NCBI GenBank assembly: GCA_964549945.1
Contig: CAZJXD010000034.1
Coordinates: 1 to 41,174, forward strand
DNA: 41,174 bases
Direction: 5' to 3'
Source: B25-G16 sp964549945
Lineage (GTDB): Bacteria; Desulfobacterota; DSM-4660; Desulfatiglandales; B25-G16
Made by a program: the position numbers and the translations under genes. Shown in pieces: positions 15,361-22,666 of the stretch. The notes beneath the pieces are model-generated. The model saw only the letters and a list, made by a program, of their open reading frames with translations. It made no database searches and was not told the DNA's origin. Every line of letters starts with the position of its first letter. Positions within the stretch are counted from its first letter, which is position 1.

Positions 15361-15834
15361 TCACGCAATATCCCTCGCTTCTTTACAACACTGGGGGCAG
15401 TATCCCTCCATATAGACCTCGACTTTAGTAAGGTTAAAGCCATGCTCGTGCCTGAGCGTCTCTACTAATTTTTTAATCAGAGGGATCTCACACTCTATGA
15501 CCTTGCCGCAAGACCTGCACACCAGATGTTGATGTTCGGCCGAGTCTTTCATCTCATAATGGCAGTATACCTGCCCAAGCCTCCTCTCCTCGACCAGGCC
15601 CAACTCCTTGAACAATTGCAGGGTGCGATATACCGTAGCCAGGCTTATGGACTCATTTTTCCTGTTGGCCCTCCTGTAAAGTTCCTTGGCGCTTATATGT
15701 CCACCTGTTTTTCTAATAAGGCTTAAGAGCAACGTGCGCTGAGAAGTGACAGGCCTTCCCTTCATCTCGTTTTTATTTTTGCGAATGCTTCTCATTCTCA
15801 GATTTAAACTAAGGTTTTTATTTTCTCCTGTCAA
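15361..15834 (-). CDS. Fur-family transcriptional regulator (PerR/Fur-like)
   Basis: The winged-helix N-terminal domain has the recognition helix in SLATVYRTL (about 64-72). The C-terminal domain has HQHLVC and the structural zinc site formed by CxxC pairs (Cys106/Cys109 and Cys146/Cys149). Whether it senses iron, peroxide or zinc cannot be read. The longest frame starts at a TTG at 15834, and internal Met14 and Met24 are alternatives; MKGRPVTSQR at Met24 is closest to typical family starts, and none has a good Shine-Dalgarno. It is divergent from the radical SAM gene and may control it or cooC downstream. No clear Fur or PerR box was seen. Confidence 0.88.
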   Translation of the reverse strand: MTGENKNLSLNLRMRSIRKNKNEMKGRPVTSQRTLLLSLIRKTGGHISAKELYRRANRKNESISLATVYRTLQLFKELGLVEERRLGQVYCHYEMKDSAEHQHLVCRSCGKVIECEIPLIKKLVETLRHEHGFNLTKVEVYMEGYCPQCCKEARDIA

Positions 15835-15879
15835 CCATTTTCTGCGACCTTTTTACTATTTATTTTGATTTCTATAGGC

Positions 15880-15908
15880 AAATTATGTATCTGCTCCTAT
15901 GAAAACAA
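15880..15908 (-). promoter_or_regulatory. Candidate promoter for the Fur-family gene
   Basis: Minus-strand TTGTTT (plus-strand 15903-15908), 17-bp spacer, TAATTT (15880-15885), in the AT-rich divergent region. It sits back to back with the promoter of the radical SAM gene. Confidence 0.4.
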
Positions 15909-15914
15909 CCACAT

Positions 15915-15943
15915 TTGTAAAAGCATAGGGAAAAGGATAATAT
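15915..15943 (+). promoter_or_regulatory. Candidate promoter for the radical SAM gene at 15976
   Basis: TTGTAA at 15915-15920 and TAATAT at 15938-15943 with a 17-bp spacer; an overlapping TATAAT at 15941-15946 could serve instead. The leader would be about 25 nt. Confidence 0.45.
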
Positions 15944-15975
15944 AATAGTAGAGAGTACTTTCGTGGGGCAAGTAT

Positions 15976-16920
15976 ATGAGAGCATTCGGTCCTGTTCCGT
16001 CACGTCGCCTAGGCCAGAGCCTAGGAGTTAACAACATCCCGCCAAAGGTCTGCACCTACTCCTGTATCTATTGCCAAATCGGCAAGACCGAGGAATTGAG
16101 TTGTGAACGGCGGGCATTTTACAGGCCCGAGGATTTAGCGACGGAGGTGAGGGATAAGGTTTCCGAGGCCAAAAAAAGACGAATGAGGATAGACTATTTG
16201 TCCTTTGTTCCCGATGGGGAGCCCACACTGGATATCAACCTCGGCAGGAATATCGAGCTTCTCCGGCCACTGGGCATAAGGGTTGCGGTTCTTACCAATG
16301 GATCGCTCATAAACCTCAAGGACGTGCAGGAAGACCTTGCAAAGGCGGATCTTGTCTCGCTGAAGATTGACGCGGTAAGCAAAAAAACCTGGCACAGGAT
16401 TGATAGGCCGCACAAGTCCCTGGATCTCAAGACAATCCAAGACGGCATGTATGAGTTCGCACGCCGATTTAAGGGTGATATTATCACCGAGACCATGCTT
16501 CTCAAGGGAATAAACGACAGGGCTGAGGAGATTCAAGGGATAGCCGACTTCCTGCCATTGCTGGAGCCGCTGAAGGCATACATCTCCATTCCCACCAGAC
16601 CAACGGCAATGAAGGGGGCCACGCCTGCCAGCGATGAGGCCCTTACCCTTGCCTACCAGGTGTTTAGCGAGAAACTACCCTCTGTTGAGTACCTGATGGG
16701 CCACGGGGGAGGTGAGTTCGGTTTCAGCGGCAATATCGAGGAGGATTTGCTCGGCATAACCTCGGTTCACCCAATGCGGGAAGACGCGGTGAGGGAATAC
16801 TTGAAAAAGGCAGATGCCGATTGGAGTATAATAACAGAGCTCATAGAACGTGGCTCTCTGCGAGAGGTGGAATATCAGGGGAAAAACTTTTATCTCAGAA
16901 GATTCCCGGACAAGGGTTGA
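15976..16920 (+). CDS. Radical SAM protein of the COG0731-like group
   Basis: The 314-residue protein starts MRAFGPVPSRRLGQSLGVNN and binds a 4Fe-4S cluster through Cys26, Cys30 and Cys33 (CTYSCIYC). YLSFVPDGEPTLD is the glycine-rich SAM-contact region, and a TNGSLI strand follows. A small helical C-terminal domain (about 250-310) is winged-helix-like. This group is distantly related to TYW1 wyosine enzymes but its substrate in bacteria is not established. It stands alone on the plus strand, divergent from the Fur-family gene. Confidence 0.85.
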   Translation: MRAFGPVPSRRLGQSLGVNNIPPKVCTYSCIYCQIGKTEELSCERRAFYRPEDLATEVRDKVSEAKKRRMRIDYLSFVPDGEPTLDINLGRNIELLRPLGIRVAVLTNGSLINLKDVQEDLAKADLVSLKIDAVSKKTWHRIDRPHKSLDLKTIQDGMYEFARRFKGDIITETMLLKGINDRAEEIQGIADFLPLLEPLKAYISIPTRPTAMKGATPASDEALTLAYQVFSEKLPSVEYLMGHGGGEFGFSGNIEEDLLGITSVHPMREDAVREYLKKADADWSIITELIERGSLREVEYQGKNFYLRRFPDKG

Positions 16921-16976
16921 GTTCCCATATCTTTTCCCGTACGATTCGCCCTAAAAAAGGGGATCCTCTTGTCTCT

Positions 16977-17438
16977 TCAGTGTTTCTTGTAAAGCCTCCT
17001 CCACGGCTCATTCTTTGATGCGAGGTAATCGGTTAAGGCTTCCCTGAGGGTATTGGAGGCGAGAAGGGCACAGTGGGTGCTCTCCTCCGGGAGTCCGCCT
17101 AACTCTTCCAAGATTACCTCTCTGCTGATCTTCAATGCCTCTTTATACGTCTTTCCTATGGCCAGCTCACAGGCCATACACCCCGCGGCAATAGTGGTGG
17201 CGCAGCCGTCGGTGAGAAAGCGTGCATCGGAGATCTTACCGTTTTCGATCCTTAAAAAAATATGCATGGTGTCTCCGCAGGGTCCTTTAACCTTGCCGGA
17301 GCCCTGAGGATCTTCTACCTCTCCCATATAGGTGGGGTGAAGCCACCTCTCAATAACCTTTTCCGAATAGACCTTCCGGGCCTCCTCGATAATGGAAGCC
17401 TGGATCTCCTCTATCGCCTTGTCCAAATCTTCTGACAT
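16977..17438 (-). CDS. IscU/NifU-like iron-sulfur cluster scaffold
   Basis: The 153-residue protein matches the NifU N-terminal fold: GPCGDTM (Cys54, Asp56), TDGCATTIAAG (Cys79) and THCALLAS (Cys123) give the three scaffold cysteines and the conserved Asp that assemble a transient cluster. An N-terminal helical extension of about 25 residues and the LPEESTHC context are typical of the stand-alone type found in anaerobes. The FmdB-like gene ends 18 bases before its start, so the two form a unit beside the ATPase cluster. The start has no strong ribosome-binding site. Confidence 0.88.
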   Translation of the reverse strand: MSEDLDKAIEEIQASIIEEARKVYSEKVIERWLHPTYMGEVEDPQGSGKVKGPCGDTMHIFLRIENGKISDARFLTDGCATTIAAGCMACELAIGKTYKEALKISREVILEELGGLPEESTHCALLASNTLREALTDYLASKNEPWRRLYKKH

Positions 17439-17456
17439 CCCGCTGGTCTTTTCTCG

Positions 17457-17705
17457 CTATTGGTCTCTTCCGCAGGCACTCCCGGTTGAGCAGGGAGGTG
17501 AACCACACCGCTCGTCTCTCCCGCAGCAGGTTTTACCGGGGGCTCGGGTGCTATCGGTAAAGGTAAACGATGAGACGGATAAAATTTTCTCCACATCACT
17601 GCTGCCACAGTGCTGGCAGGCGAGGGTCTCGCCCTCTGAATGCAGTCCAACCAATATCTCCGATACCCCCCCACACTCGTTGCAGCGATACTCATAGATG
17701 GGCAT
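17457..17705 (-). CDS. FmdB-family zinc-ribbon protein
   Basis: An 82-residue protein starting MPIYEYRCNECGG, the hallmark of FmdB-type zinc ribbons, with a second pair CQHCGS about 27 residues later and a Cys-rich tail that has seven more Cys (TCCGRDERCGSPPC). FmdB was named from a formamide-related operon, but the function of these ribbons is not known. The longest frame extends further upstream into the mobile element; the true ATG is at 17705, seven bases after AAAGGAGAG (plus-strand 17712-17720). The element ends within a few bases of this ribosome-binding site. Confidence 0.85.
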   Translation of the reverse strand: MPIYEYRCNECGGVSEILVGLHSEGETLACQHCGSSDVEKILSVSSFTFTDSTRAPGKTCCGRDERCGSPPCSTGSACGRDQ

Positions 17706-17726
17706 TTTCTGCTCTCCTTTCTTGAA

Positions 17727-18044
17727 TTCGATTATTTCCTTAACTTCGCAGAATAATAATGGACATTTGTTTTGGATACCGTTGTTGTAGTGAGGGATAG
17801 GGATGTCTTTTTTTACGACCGAACTAGGCAAGTACTGTGAGCCGGCTTGTTCCCGATGATCCAGGCGGGCGCCCGTCCCCTGAGCACACATCCATATACG
17901 GAGAACTGGAATGTCCCTGAGGGGCAGATCGCCCGCCTCTATCTACACCTTCTGCGGGCATAACAGCATGGAACTCTTCGGCGTCAAAAAAAGACATCCC
18001 TATCCTTACTAGCGCAATAGTTACGGAGTAAAGGAAATAATCGA
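17727..18044. mobile_element. MITE-like nested inverted-repeat element, copy 1
   Basis: An element of about 318 bp with imperfect outer inverted repeats (17728-17748 with 18024-18044, 19 of 21 matching). A perfect inner 20-bp inverted repeat (17795-17814 with 17986-18005) and a central 9-bp pair AGGCGGGCG/CGCCCGCCT (17863-17871 with 17930-17938) lie inside it. Direct repeats TTTCTTGAA (17718-17726) and TTTTTTGAA (18045-18053) flank it and look like a target duplication. The 171-bp core is the reverse complement of the core of copy 2 at 23577-23894, while the outer arms keep the same orientation. It encodes no transposase and lies directly upstream of the FmdB-like ribosome-binding site. Confidence 0.8.
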
Positions 18045-18115
18045 TTTTTTGAAAATACAACCTATTTCCTATAGGCCGATCAATTATTAGCGAGCCTGCG
18101 ATTCACTGGATGCCT

Positions 18116-18994
18116 CTAGAGACTCAAGCGCAGCCTCTCCCATATCCGCTTTACTTCCTGGGAAGCATTGCAATTACTATCATACTCGATGACGGTCTGT
18201 TTCCGGACCATTGCTTCGGTGAATGAAGGATCGAAGGGGATCCTGCCCATTATGGGCAACCCTCTTCCCCGCGCATATCCCTCTATGGTATCCGTCATCT
18301 CCGGATTGAGGTCATATTTATTGATGCATATAGAGGCAGGGATCTCGAAGTGCCGAGCCAGCTCGACCACCCTATCCATATCGTGGTGGCCGGACAGCGT
18401 AGGTTCGGTGACAATCAGCACTCCGGTAGCCCCAGCGATGGATGCAATCACCGGGCAGGCCAACCCCGGCGGCCCATCAGTGAGGATAAGATCGAGCCCC
18501 CTCTTCTTCGCCAGCGCCCTGGCCTGCTGGCGGGTGAGCGTGACGAGCTTTCCGGAATTATCCTCTGCAATACCGAGCCGGGCATGTACCATTGGCCCGC
18601 ATCGGGTCTCTGAGATAAACAGCTCCCCGCAGGTTTTCAGGGGAAACTCTATCGCCTCGGCGGGGCAGAAGTAGACGCACACCCCACATCCCTCACAGTC
18701 AATGGGATCCACCTCGTACTCCGTGCTAATCGCATGAAAACGGCAGAGCTCCCTGCACCTCCCGCACTCGGTGCACCTATCCTTGTCTATTACCGCCCTG
18801 TGTCCTTCCTGGAAATCGCGTCTCTCTTGTATATCCGGCTCCAAGATGAGATAGAGGTCCGCCGCATCAACATCAGCATCGCAAAGGACCTTGTTCTCAG
18901 CCAGAGATGCAAACGCTCCGAGCAAACTGGTCTTGCCGGTTCCACCCTTACCGCTTATCACAATCAGCTCTTTTACCTCAGTCTTTTCCCGCAT
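18116..18994 (-). CDS. MinD-superfamily ATPase with inserted 2[4Fe-4S] ferredoxin domain (first)
   Basis: The deviant Walker A is SGKGGTGKTS (about residues 14-23). A bacterial ferredoxin domain is inserted at about 65-115, with Cys74/77/80/84 and Cys100/103/106/110, followed by the rest of the MinD fold with TDGPPGLACPV. The 292-residue layout is that of the ferredoxin-MinD ATPases of the Desulfovibrio ORP complex and of similar pairs in many anaerobes. These are thought to couple ATP hydrolysis to Fe-S or Mo-Cu-S centre handling; the exact task is open. Its start overlaps the end of the upstream homologue by 17 bases, so the two are translationally coupled and probably form a heterodimer. 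Confidence 0.9.
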   Translation of the reverse strand: MREKTEVKELIVISGKGGTGKTSLLGAFASLAENKVLCDADVDAADLYLILEPDIQERRDFQEGHRAVIDKDRCTECGRCRELCRFHAISTEYEVDPIDCEGCGVCVYFCPAEAIEFPLKTCGELFISETRCGPMVHARLGIAEDNSGKLVTLTRQQARALAKKRGLDLILTDGPPGLACPVIASIAGATGVLIVTEPTLSGHHDMDRVVELARHFEIPASICINKYDLNPEMTDTIEGYARGRGLPIMGRIPFDPSFTEAMVRKQTVIEYDSNCNASQEVKRIWERLRLSL

Positions 18995-19820
18995 GATCTA
19001 CTATGCTCTCATACAGTTGAACGAACCTCTCCTTCCAATCACACGCCTCCTCCACCAGAAGCTTGCCCTGGGAATAGGCCTCCGCTATTCGGCGGCTGAA
19101 GGGTATCTCCATGAGAATAGGGATATTCTCCTGGTTTGCATATTCCTTCACCTTGTCATCGCCCAAATCCGAACGATTAATGACGATCCCATGGGGGATG
19201 CCGAGTATCTGTACCACGCCGACGGCGAGCTTCAGGTCGTTGAGGCCGAACGGGGTGGGCTCGGTGACCAGTATCACGAAATCGGTGTTCTTCACCGAGC
19301 TTATCACCGGACACGAGGTGCCAGGTGGAGCATCAATGATGGTAAGGCTGTCCGATTCGACATCGGCCCTTACCCTCTCGATAAGGGGGACGGCCATTGC
19401 CTGGCCCACATAAAGACGGCCATAAGCAAATTGAAGCCCATCCCTGGTGCCTCGTTCAAAGACACCCATTGCTCGGTCTACCTCGGTGATGGCATCCTCC
19501 GGACAGACCTCAAGACATCCACCACAGCTGTGACACAGCTCGTGAAAGGCCAACACGCTTTTCCCCACCACCACAATGGCCTTAAACTGGCAGATCTCCT
19601 GGCACCGCCCGCACAGGCTACATTTACTCATATCCACCTGTGGAACCTTTACGCTTACCTCCTCGGTGTGGGTAATCCGTGGCCGGATAAAGATATGGTC
19701 ATTCGGCTCTTCCACATCACAGTCCAGGAGTTTCACCCCGGGGGCCAGGGCTACGGCCAAATTGGTAGCTATGGTCGTCTTTCCCGTGCCGCCTTTTCCG
19801 CTCGCTATGCTGATGATCAT
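18978..19820 (-). CDS. MinD-superfamily ATPase with inserted 2[4Fe-4S] ferredoxin domain (second)
   Basis: A paralogue of the gene just downstream. Walker A is SGKGGTGKTT (residues 7-16); the inserted ferredoxin has Cys67/70/73/77 and Cys96/99/102/106, followed by IDAPPGTSCPV. It is 280 residues long and has a well-placed AGGAAGG before the ATG at 19820. The pair follows mrp on the same strand. In ORP-type clusters two such proteins occur together with NifX-like proteins, as here. The cysteines are complete in both copies, so both should bind two clusters. Confidence 0.9.
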   Translation of the reverse strand: MIISIASGKGGTGKTTIATNLAVALAPGVKLLDCDVEEPNDHIFIRPRITHTEEVSVKVPQVDMSKCSLCGRCQEICQFKAIVVVGKSVLAFHELCHSCGGCLEVCPEDAITEVDRAMGVFERGTRDGLQFAYGRLYVGQAMAVPLIERVRADVESDSLTIIDAPPGTSCPVISSVKNTDFVILVTEPTPFGLNDLKLAVGVVQILGIPHGIVINRSDLGDDKVKEYANQENIPILMEIPFSRRIAEAYSQGKLLVEEACDWKERFVQLYESIVDHAGKD

Positions 19821-19895
19821 TCTGGCCTTCCTGTCCCATACGAATTCAGAGGTCGATAGAAATAGCGATGATGGAGTTCAAACAGAGGCGAGCCG

Positions 19896-20747
19896 TTACT
19901 TCGTGAGATCGACAAGCTTATCTACGATCCCGTTAAAGCTCTTCGTGTAGGGCAAATCATTTCTATCCATCCACCCGACGGTGCCACTATCGCCCTCAAG
20001 GACAATATCGGGTTCCAGGGGGAGGCTCCCCAAAAGGGGCAGGCCCGCCCTCTTAGCAGTGAGTGCTCCGCCATCAGTCTTAAACAGATCAATGCTCTTT
20101 CCGCAGTGGGGGCAGCGCAAGCCGCTCATATTTTCAATCAAACCGAGGATCCTCATGTTGACCTGCCTGCAGAAATTGATCGATTTTCGAACATCTGCCA
20201 GGGAGATCTCCTGGGGGGTGGTAACGATTATCGCCTTGGTATCCGGTATCACCTGGGCTATGGTCAAAGGCTCATCCCCTGTTCCCGGGGGAGAATCAAT
20301 TATGAGATAATCGGAATTGCTCCACTCGATATCTGAGATAAACTGCTTGATAACCCCTATCTTTAAGGGGCCTCTCCAGATTGTCGCGGTATCCTTGTCT
20401 CCGAGCAGGGACTCTATTGACATCACCTGCATGTTCGGCATATAGCTTATGGGAATTCCTTTGTTGCTCTCAGGAGAGGATCCTATATTTCCCTTGAGGC
20501 CGAGGAGCCTGGGGATGCTCGGGCCGTGCAGGTCTACATCCATCAGGCCTATCTGAAAGCCCTTCTTGGCCAGCCCCACTGCGAGGTACGCAGCAATAGA
20601 GCTTTTCCCCACTCCTCCCTTTCCGCTGAGCACCAATAGCTTATGTTTAAATCCCTGAAGTCTCTTCTTTATCTCTTCATCCTGTGCCCTCATCATGGCC
20701 TCTCGGCTCTGGGGTTCCTGGGCTTCCCTTTCCTCTTGCTGTGACAT
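19896..20747 (-). CDS. mrp: Mrp/NBP35-type P-loop ATPase
   Basis: An iron-sulfur carrier ATPase of 283 residues. Walker A is VLSGKGGVGKSS, MDVDLHGPSIPRLLG is a family hallmark, and CPHCG near the C terminus is the CxxC that bridges a 4Fe-4S cluster in the dimer. An acidic N-terminal extension (residues 1-28) precedes the ATPase fold. The longest frame begins at a TTG 36 bases upstream, but the ATG at 20747 follows AGGAGG with a 12-base gap and is the better start. In Desulfovibrio an Mrp-NifX fusion (MrpORP) exists; here Mrp and NifX-like proteins are separate genes in one cluster. Confidence 0.92.
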   Translation of the reverse strand: MSQQEEREAQEPQSREAMMRAQDEEIKKRLQGFKHKLLVLSGKGGVGKSSIAAYLAVGLAKKGFQIGLMDVDLHGPSIPRLLGLKGNIGSSPESNKGIPISYMPNMQVMSIESLLGDKDTATIWRGPLKIGVIKQFISDIEWSNSDYLIIDSPPGTGDEPLTIAQVIPDTKAIIVTTPQEISLADVRKSINFCRQVNMRILGLIENMSGLRCPHCGKSIDLFKTDGGALTAKRAGLPLLGSLPLEPDIVLEGDSGTVGWMDRNDLPYTKSFNGIVDKLVDLTK

Positions 20748-21242
20748 TATTCTATCTTTCCTCCTCAACAAGTTACGAAACAATCAACATGTACATTTAT
20801 TCCGAAAAGGACCATTTAGTCCACGCCGTTCAATATCCATCCCTAGAATCCGCGTTCTTCTTGCTCACCTAACCAGTGATTTTTTTGGAAACGTTGAGAA
20901 ACTTTACGGTAAGCCTGGGCAGAATTTTTCTTGAGATCCTTATCCTGACTCGTCGGCCACCTGTCGTAGAGTCCGAGCCTTGGAGGCTAATCTCACGAAC
21001 AAAGCAATGGCCCCCTCTTGCCTACATTGCCTACCTCTATCTCCTCGCGTACCCCTCAATTCCAATACCAGTTCTCCTATCCGGTTCATGGGGTTCTAGA
21101 TCGCTTTCAAACCAAACGAATCCCCTTTCCGCACGGACATCAACCTTTTTCTGTACTGGAGCGAATGGTAACGTAGGCTAATCCCTTGTCCGGTAAAGTC
21201 AAGGGGTTTTTCCCAACCAACTTCACCGCGCCCCGAAAGGGC
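20748..21242. other. Gene-free stretch of about 495 bases
   Basis: No convincing gene on either strand. A plus-strand frame at 20876-21181 lacks a good ribosome-binding site and any recognisable motif. On the minus strand short pieces look protein-like, for example KKVDVRAERGFVWFESD near 21110-21160, but frames are broken by stops, so a decayed gene is possible. A plus-strand terminator-like hairpin lies at 21181-21211. The mrp promoter is expected in the part next to 20748 but no clear boxes were found. Confidence 0.5.
21181..21211 (+). terminator. Orphan plus-strand terminator-like hairpin
   Basis: CCCTTG (21183-21188) pairs with CAAGGG (21200-21205), with two weaker flanking pairs, and is followed by GTTTTT. 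All genes around it are on the minus strand, so it would only act on an unrecognised plus-strand transcript, or be chance. Confidence 0.35.
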
Positions 21243-21578
21243 TTACTTGGCCTCCTTCTCCAGTTCCTTGATCCTCGCGTCGATCTGGTCTATCTGGTCC
21301 TTGAGCATTTGTGCCTGGCCCCTTAGGAATTCTATCTCCTGCTCTGGTGCCACTGGTGGACCATAGGGTGACATCCCTGGAAATCCAAACCCTCCTGGCA
21401 TAGGTGGGCCATACGGTGACATACCAGGAGATCCAAATCCTCCCCAAGACGGGAATGAGGGCATCTGCCACATTCCTCTATAGGGAGGGCCCCAACCTCC
21501 CATCATAGGATACTCCATTCCCGGGGGAGACCCCCAGGGAGAAAACCATCCTGGATATGGATGAAATCCGTACCACAT
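21243..21578 (-). CDS. Gly/Pro/Met-rich small protein with C-terminal coiled coil (DUF5320-like)
   Basis: A 111-residue protein with two parts. Residues 1-75 are aromatic and rich in Gly, Pro and Met, with a duplicated unit (GGFGSPGMSPYGPPMP then GGFGFPGMSPYGPPVAP). Residues 77-111 form a charged coiled coil, EQEIEFLRGQAQMLKDQIDQ onward, ending in Lys. The same coiled-coil tail closes the NifX-like protein at 22667-23275, suggesting that these two proteins pair. AAAGGAG seven bases before the ATG supports the start. Function unknown; membership in the NifX/MinD cluster points to metallocofactor or surface-localised work. Confidence 0.7.
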   Translation of the reverse strand: MWYGFHPYPGWFSPWGSPPGMEYPMMGGWGPPYRGMWQMPSFPSWGGFGSPGMSPYGPPMPGGFGFPGMSPYGPPVAPEQEIEFLRGQAQMLKDQIDQIDARIKELEKEAK

Positions 21579-21722
21579 ATCAATCTCCTTTGTCTTAACT
21601 GCTTTTTGCCAACAAGGCTAACCATAATATGGATATCTATCTTGATATCCCATTCCAAATCATCTTGCTCTTCAGAAAGGCATACTAATACCTCTGTTAG
21701 CCTTGTCATGGGAATTTCGGCT

Positions 21723-21754
21723 GAGCAGCCCCTGGAGCTGCTCCAGGACTGCTC
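21723..21754. other. Intercistronic hairpin
   Basis: CCTGGAG (21731-21737) pairs with CTCCAGG (21741-21747), and outside it GAGCAG (21723-21728) pairs with CTGCTC (21749-21754), so 13 bp pair around a small bulge. It lies between two genes of the cluster, downstream of the DUF5320-like gene ending at 21773. There is no T-run on either side, so it may stabilise or separate mRNA segments rather than terminate. Confidence 0.5.
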
Positions 21755-21772
21755 TCACGGCCTCATCATGAT

Positions 21773-22075
21773 CTACCACCATCTTCCCCTGCCAAATCCT
21801 CGTCCAAAGCCTCTGCCAAATCCTCTGCCCCAGCCAAATCCCCTGCCAAATCCAAATCCTCTGCCCCAGCCATAAGCACCATAAGGATAGGCGGCGTATG
21901 GAGTAAGGTGACCGGCTCCATAAGGTGGCGCATATCCCATACCGTGAGGAGTGCTATAAGGATACGCCCCCATATAGGGTGCCCTTGCGCCGGCATAGTA
22001 AGGATTACAGAATCCCCTGCCTCCTCCTGTCATAGGGCCCATTCCTCGAGGTCCTGTTCCATCAAATCCTGGCAT
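21773..22075 (-). CDS. DUF5320-like Gly/Tyr-rich small protein
   Basis: The 100-residue protein begins MPGFDGTGPRGMGPMTGGGR, the common start of DUF5320-type proteins of anaerobes, has one Cys (GFCNPYY), then a Tyr/Pro/Ala-rich middle and a repetitive tail of GFGRGFG units ending RGRWW. A GTG three codons upstream is in frame, but AAGGAGG lies eight bases before the ATG at 22075 and decides the start. Such proteins are frequently encoded beside NifX-like and MinD-like genes; their role is not known. Confidence 0.75.
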   Translation of the reverse strand: MPGFDGTGPRGMGPMTGGGRGFCNPYYAGARAPYMGAYPYSTPHGMGYAPPYGAGHLTPYAAYPYGAYGWGRGFGFGRGFGWGRGFGRGFGRGFGRGRWW

Positions 22076-22098
22076 CTCGTTCACCTCCTTTCTGTATT

Positions 22099-22506
22099 CT
22101 ATGGATAGTGAATCCCCCTTCTTCTAGCCCTGCCCCTGCCGTGCCTTCCGCGGGCACCCATATCCCATCGGCCTGCACAACCGGGCATCATAAATCGAAG
22201 ATCGAATATGGTCCCCGATAAAAAGGCTTTTAGCACATCCTCCACCTGTCCGGATATCCACGGAATCAGCCTGATTCCGGCAGTTGTCATCATATGGGCA
22301 AGAGGCCTTGATATTGCGCCGCAGATGAGCGTATCAACTCCCAACCCCGTGAGCCTCATCACCTTACTTGGAAGAAAATGTTCGCTGATATCCGCCTCGA
22401 ATCGGGAGTATTCACCTTCGTCCCCTGCCTCCACCACTAATAGCCTTGAGGCCGTGTCAAATACGGGCGATACCCTGCCATTCCATGTCGGTATGGCAAT
22501 CTTCAT
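22099..22506 (-). CDS. NifX/NifB-like (dinitrogenase iron-molybdenum cofactor) family protein, second
   Basis: A 135-residue protein whose first ~105 residues form the NifX-type fold: MKIAIPTWNGRVSPVFDTAS, then the strand-turn LGVDTLICGAISRPLAHMM. A basic, Gly/Arg-rich tail containing MGARGRHGRGRARRR follows, which could bind nucleic acid or acidic partners. The longest frame starts at a TTG five codons upstream; the ATG at 22506 matches the family start. NifX-like proteins bind or store metal clusters; the orange protein of Desulfovibrio holds a Mo-Cu-S cluster. Nitrogenase genes are absent here, so a non-nitrogenase role is likely. Confidence 0.8.
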   Translation of the reverse strand: MKIAIPTWNGRVSPVFDTASRLLVVEAGDEGEYSRFEADISEHFLPSKVMRLTGLGVDTLICGAISRPLAHMMTTAGIRLIPWISGQVEDVLKAFLSGTIFDLRFMMPGCAGRWDMGARGRHGRGRARRRGIHYP

Positions 22507-22666
22507 GTTTGCCCTATTCAAGGTTTGGCTATCAGCGGCTTTCAGCCCTTGATCGTTGAAACCGTACCACCCTTACACTCATCACGATATGGGAAGGAAT
22601 CGGGATTCCTGGCTCGTTGAAAACCAAAACACCTATCGCGACTGACCACGGAAAAATGACATCGTC

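Noticed and set aside
17824..17997. A 57-codon frame (minus strand) starting MSFFDAEEFHA in the core of element copy 1, also present on the plus strand of copy 2 at 23653-23826, with a GAGG before the ATG
   Set aside because: By hand count the two versions differ at ~23 bases, and nearly all changed codons alter the residue, including non-conservative changes. Codon-level purifying selection is not evident; the frame is more likely a by-product of the conserved DNA element.
21090..21180. Minus-strand stretch resembling part of a heavy-metal-associated domain (KKVDVRAERGFVWFESD)
   Set aside because: The GMxCxxC metal-binding loop is absent, the frame is broken by stops, and the resemblance is only by eye.
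20876..21181. Plus-strand frame of 101 codons between mrp and the DUF5320-like gene
   Set aside because: No ribosome-binding site, no recognised motif, and composition unlike the neighbours. The nearby hairpin alone does not make it a gene.
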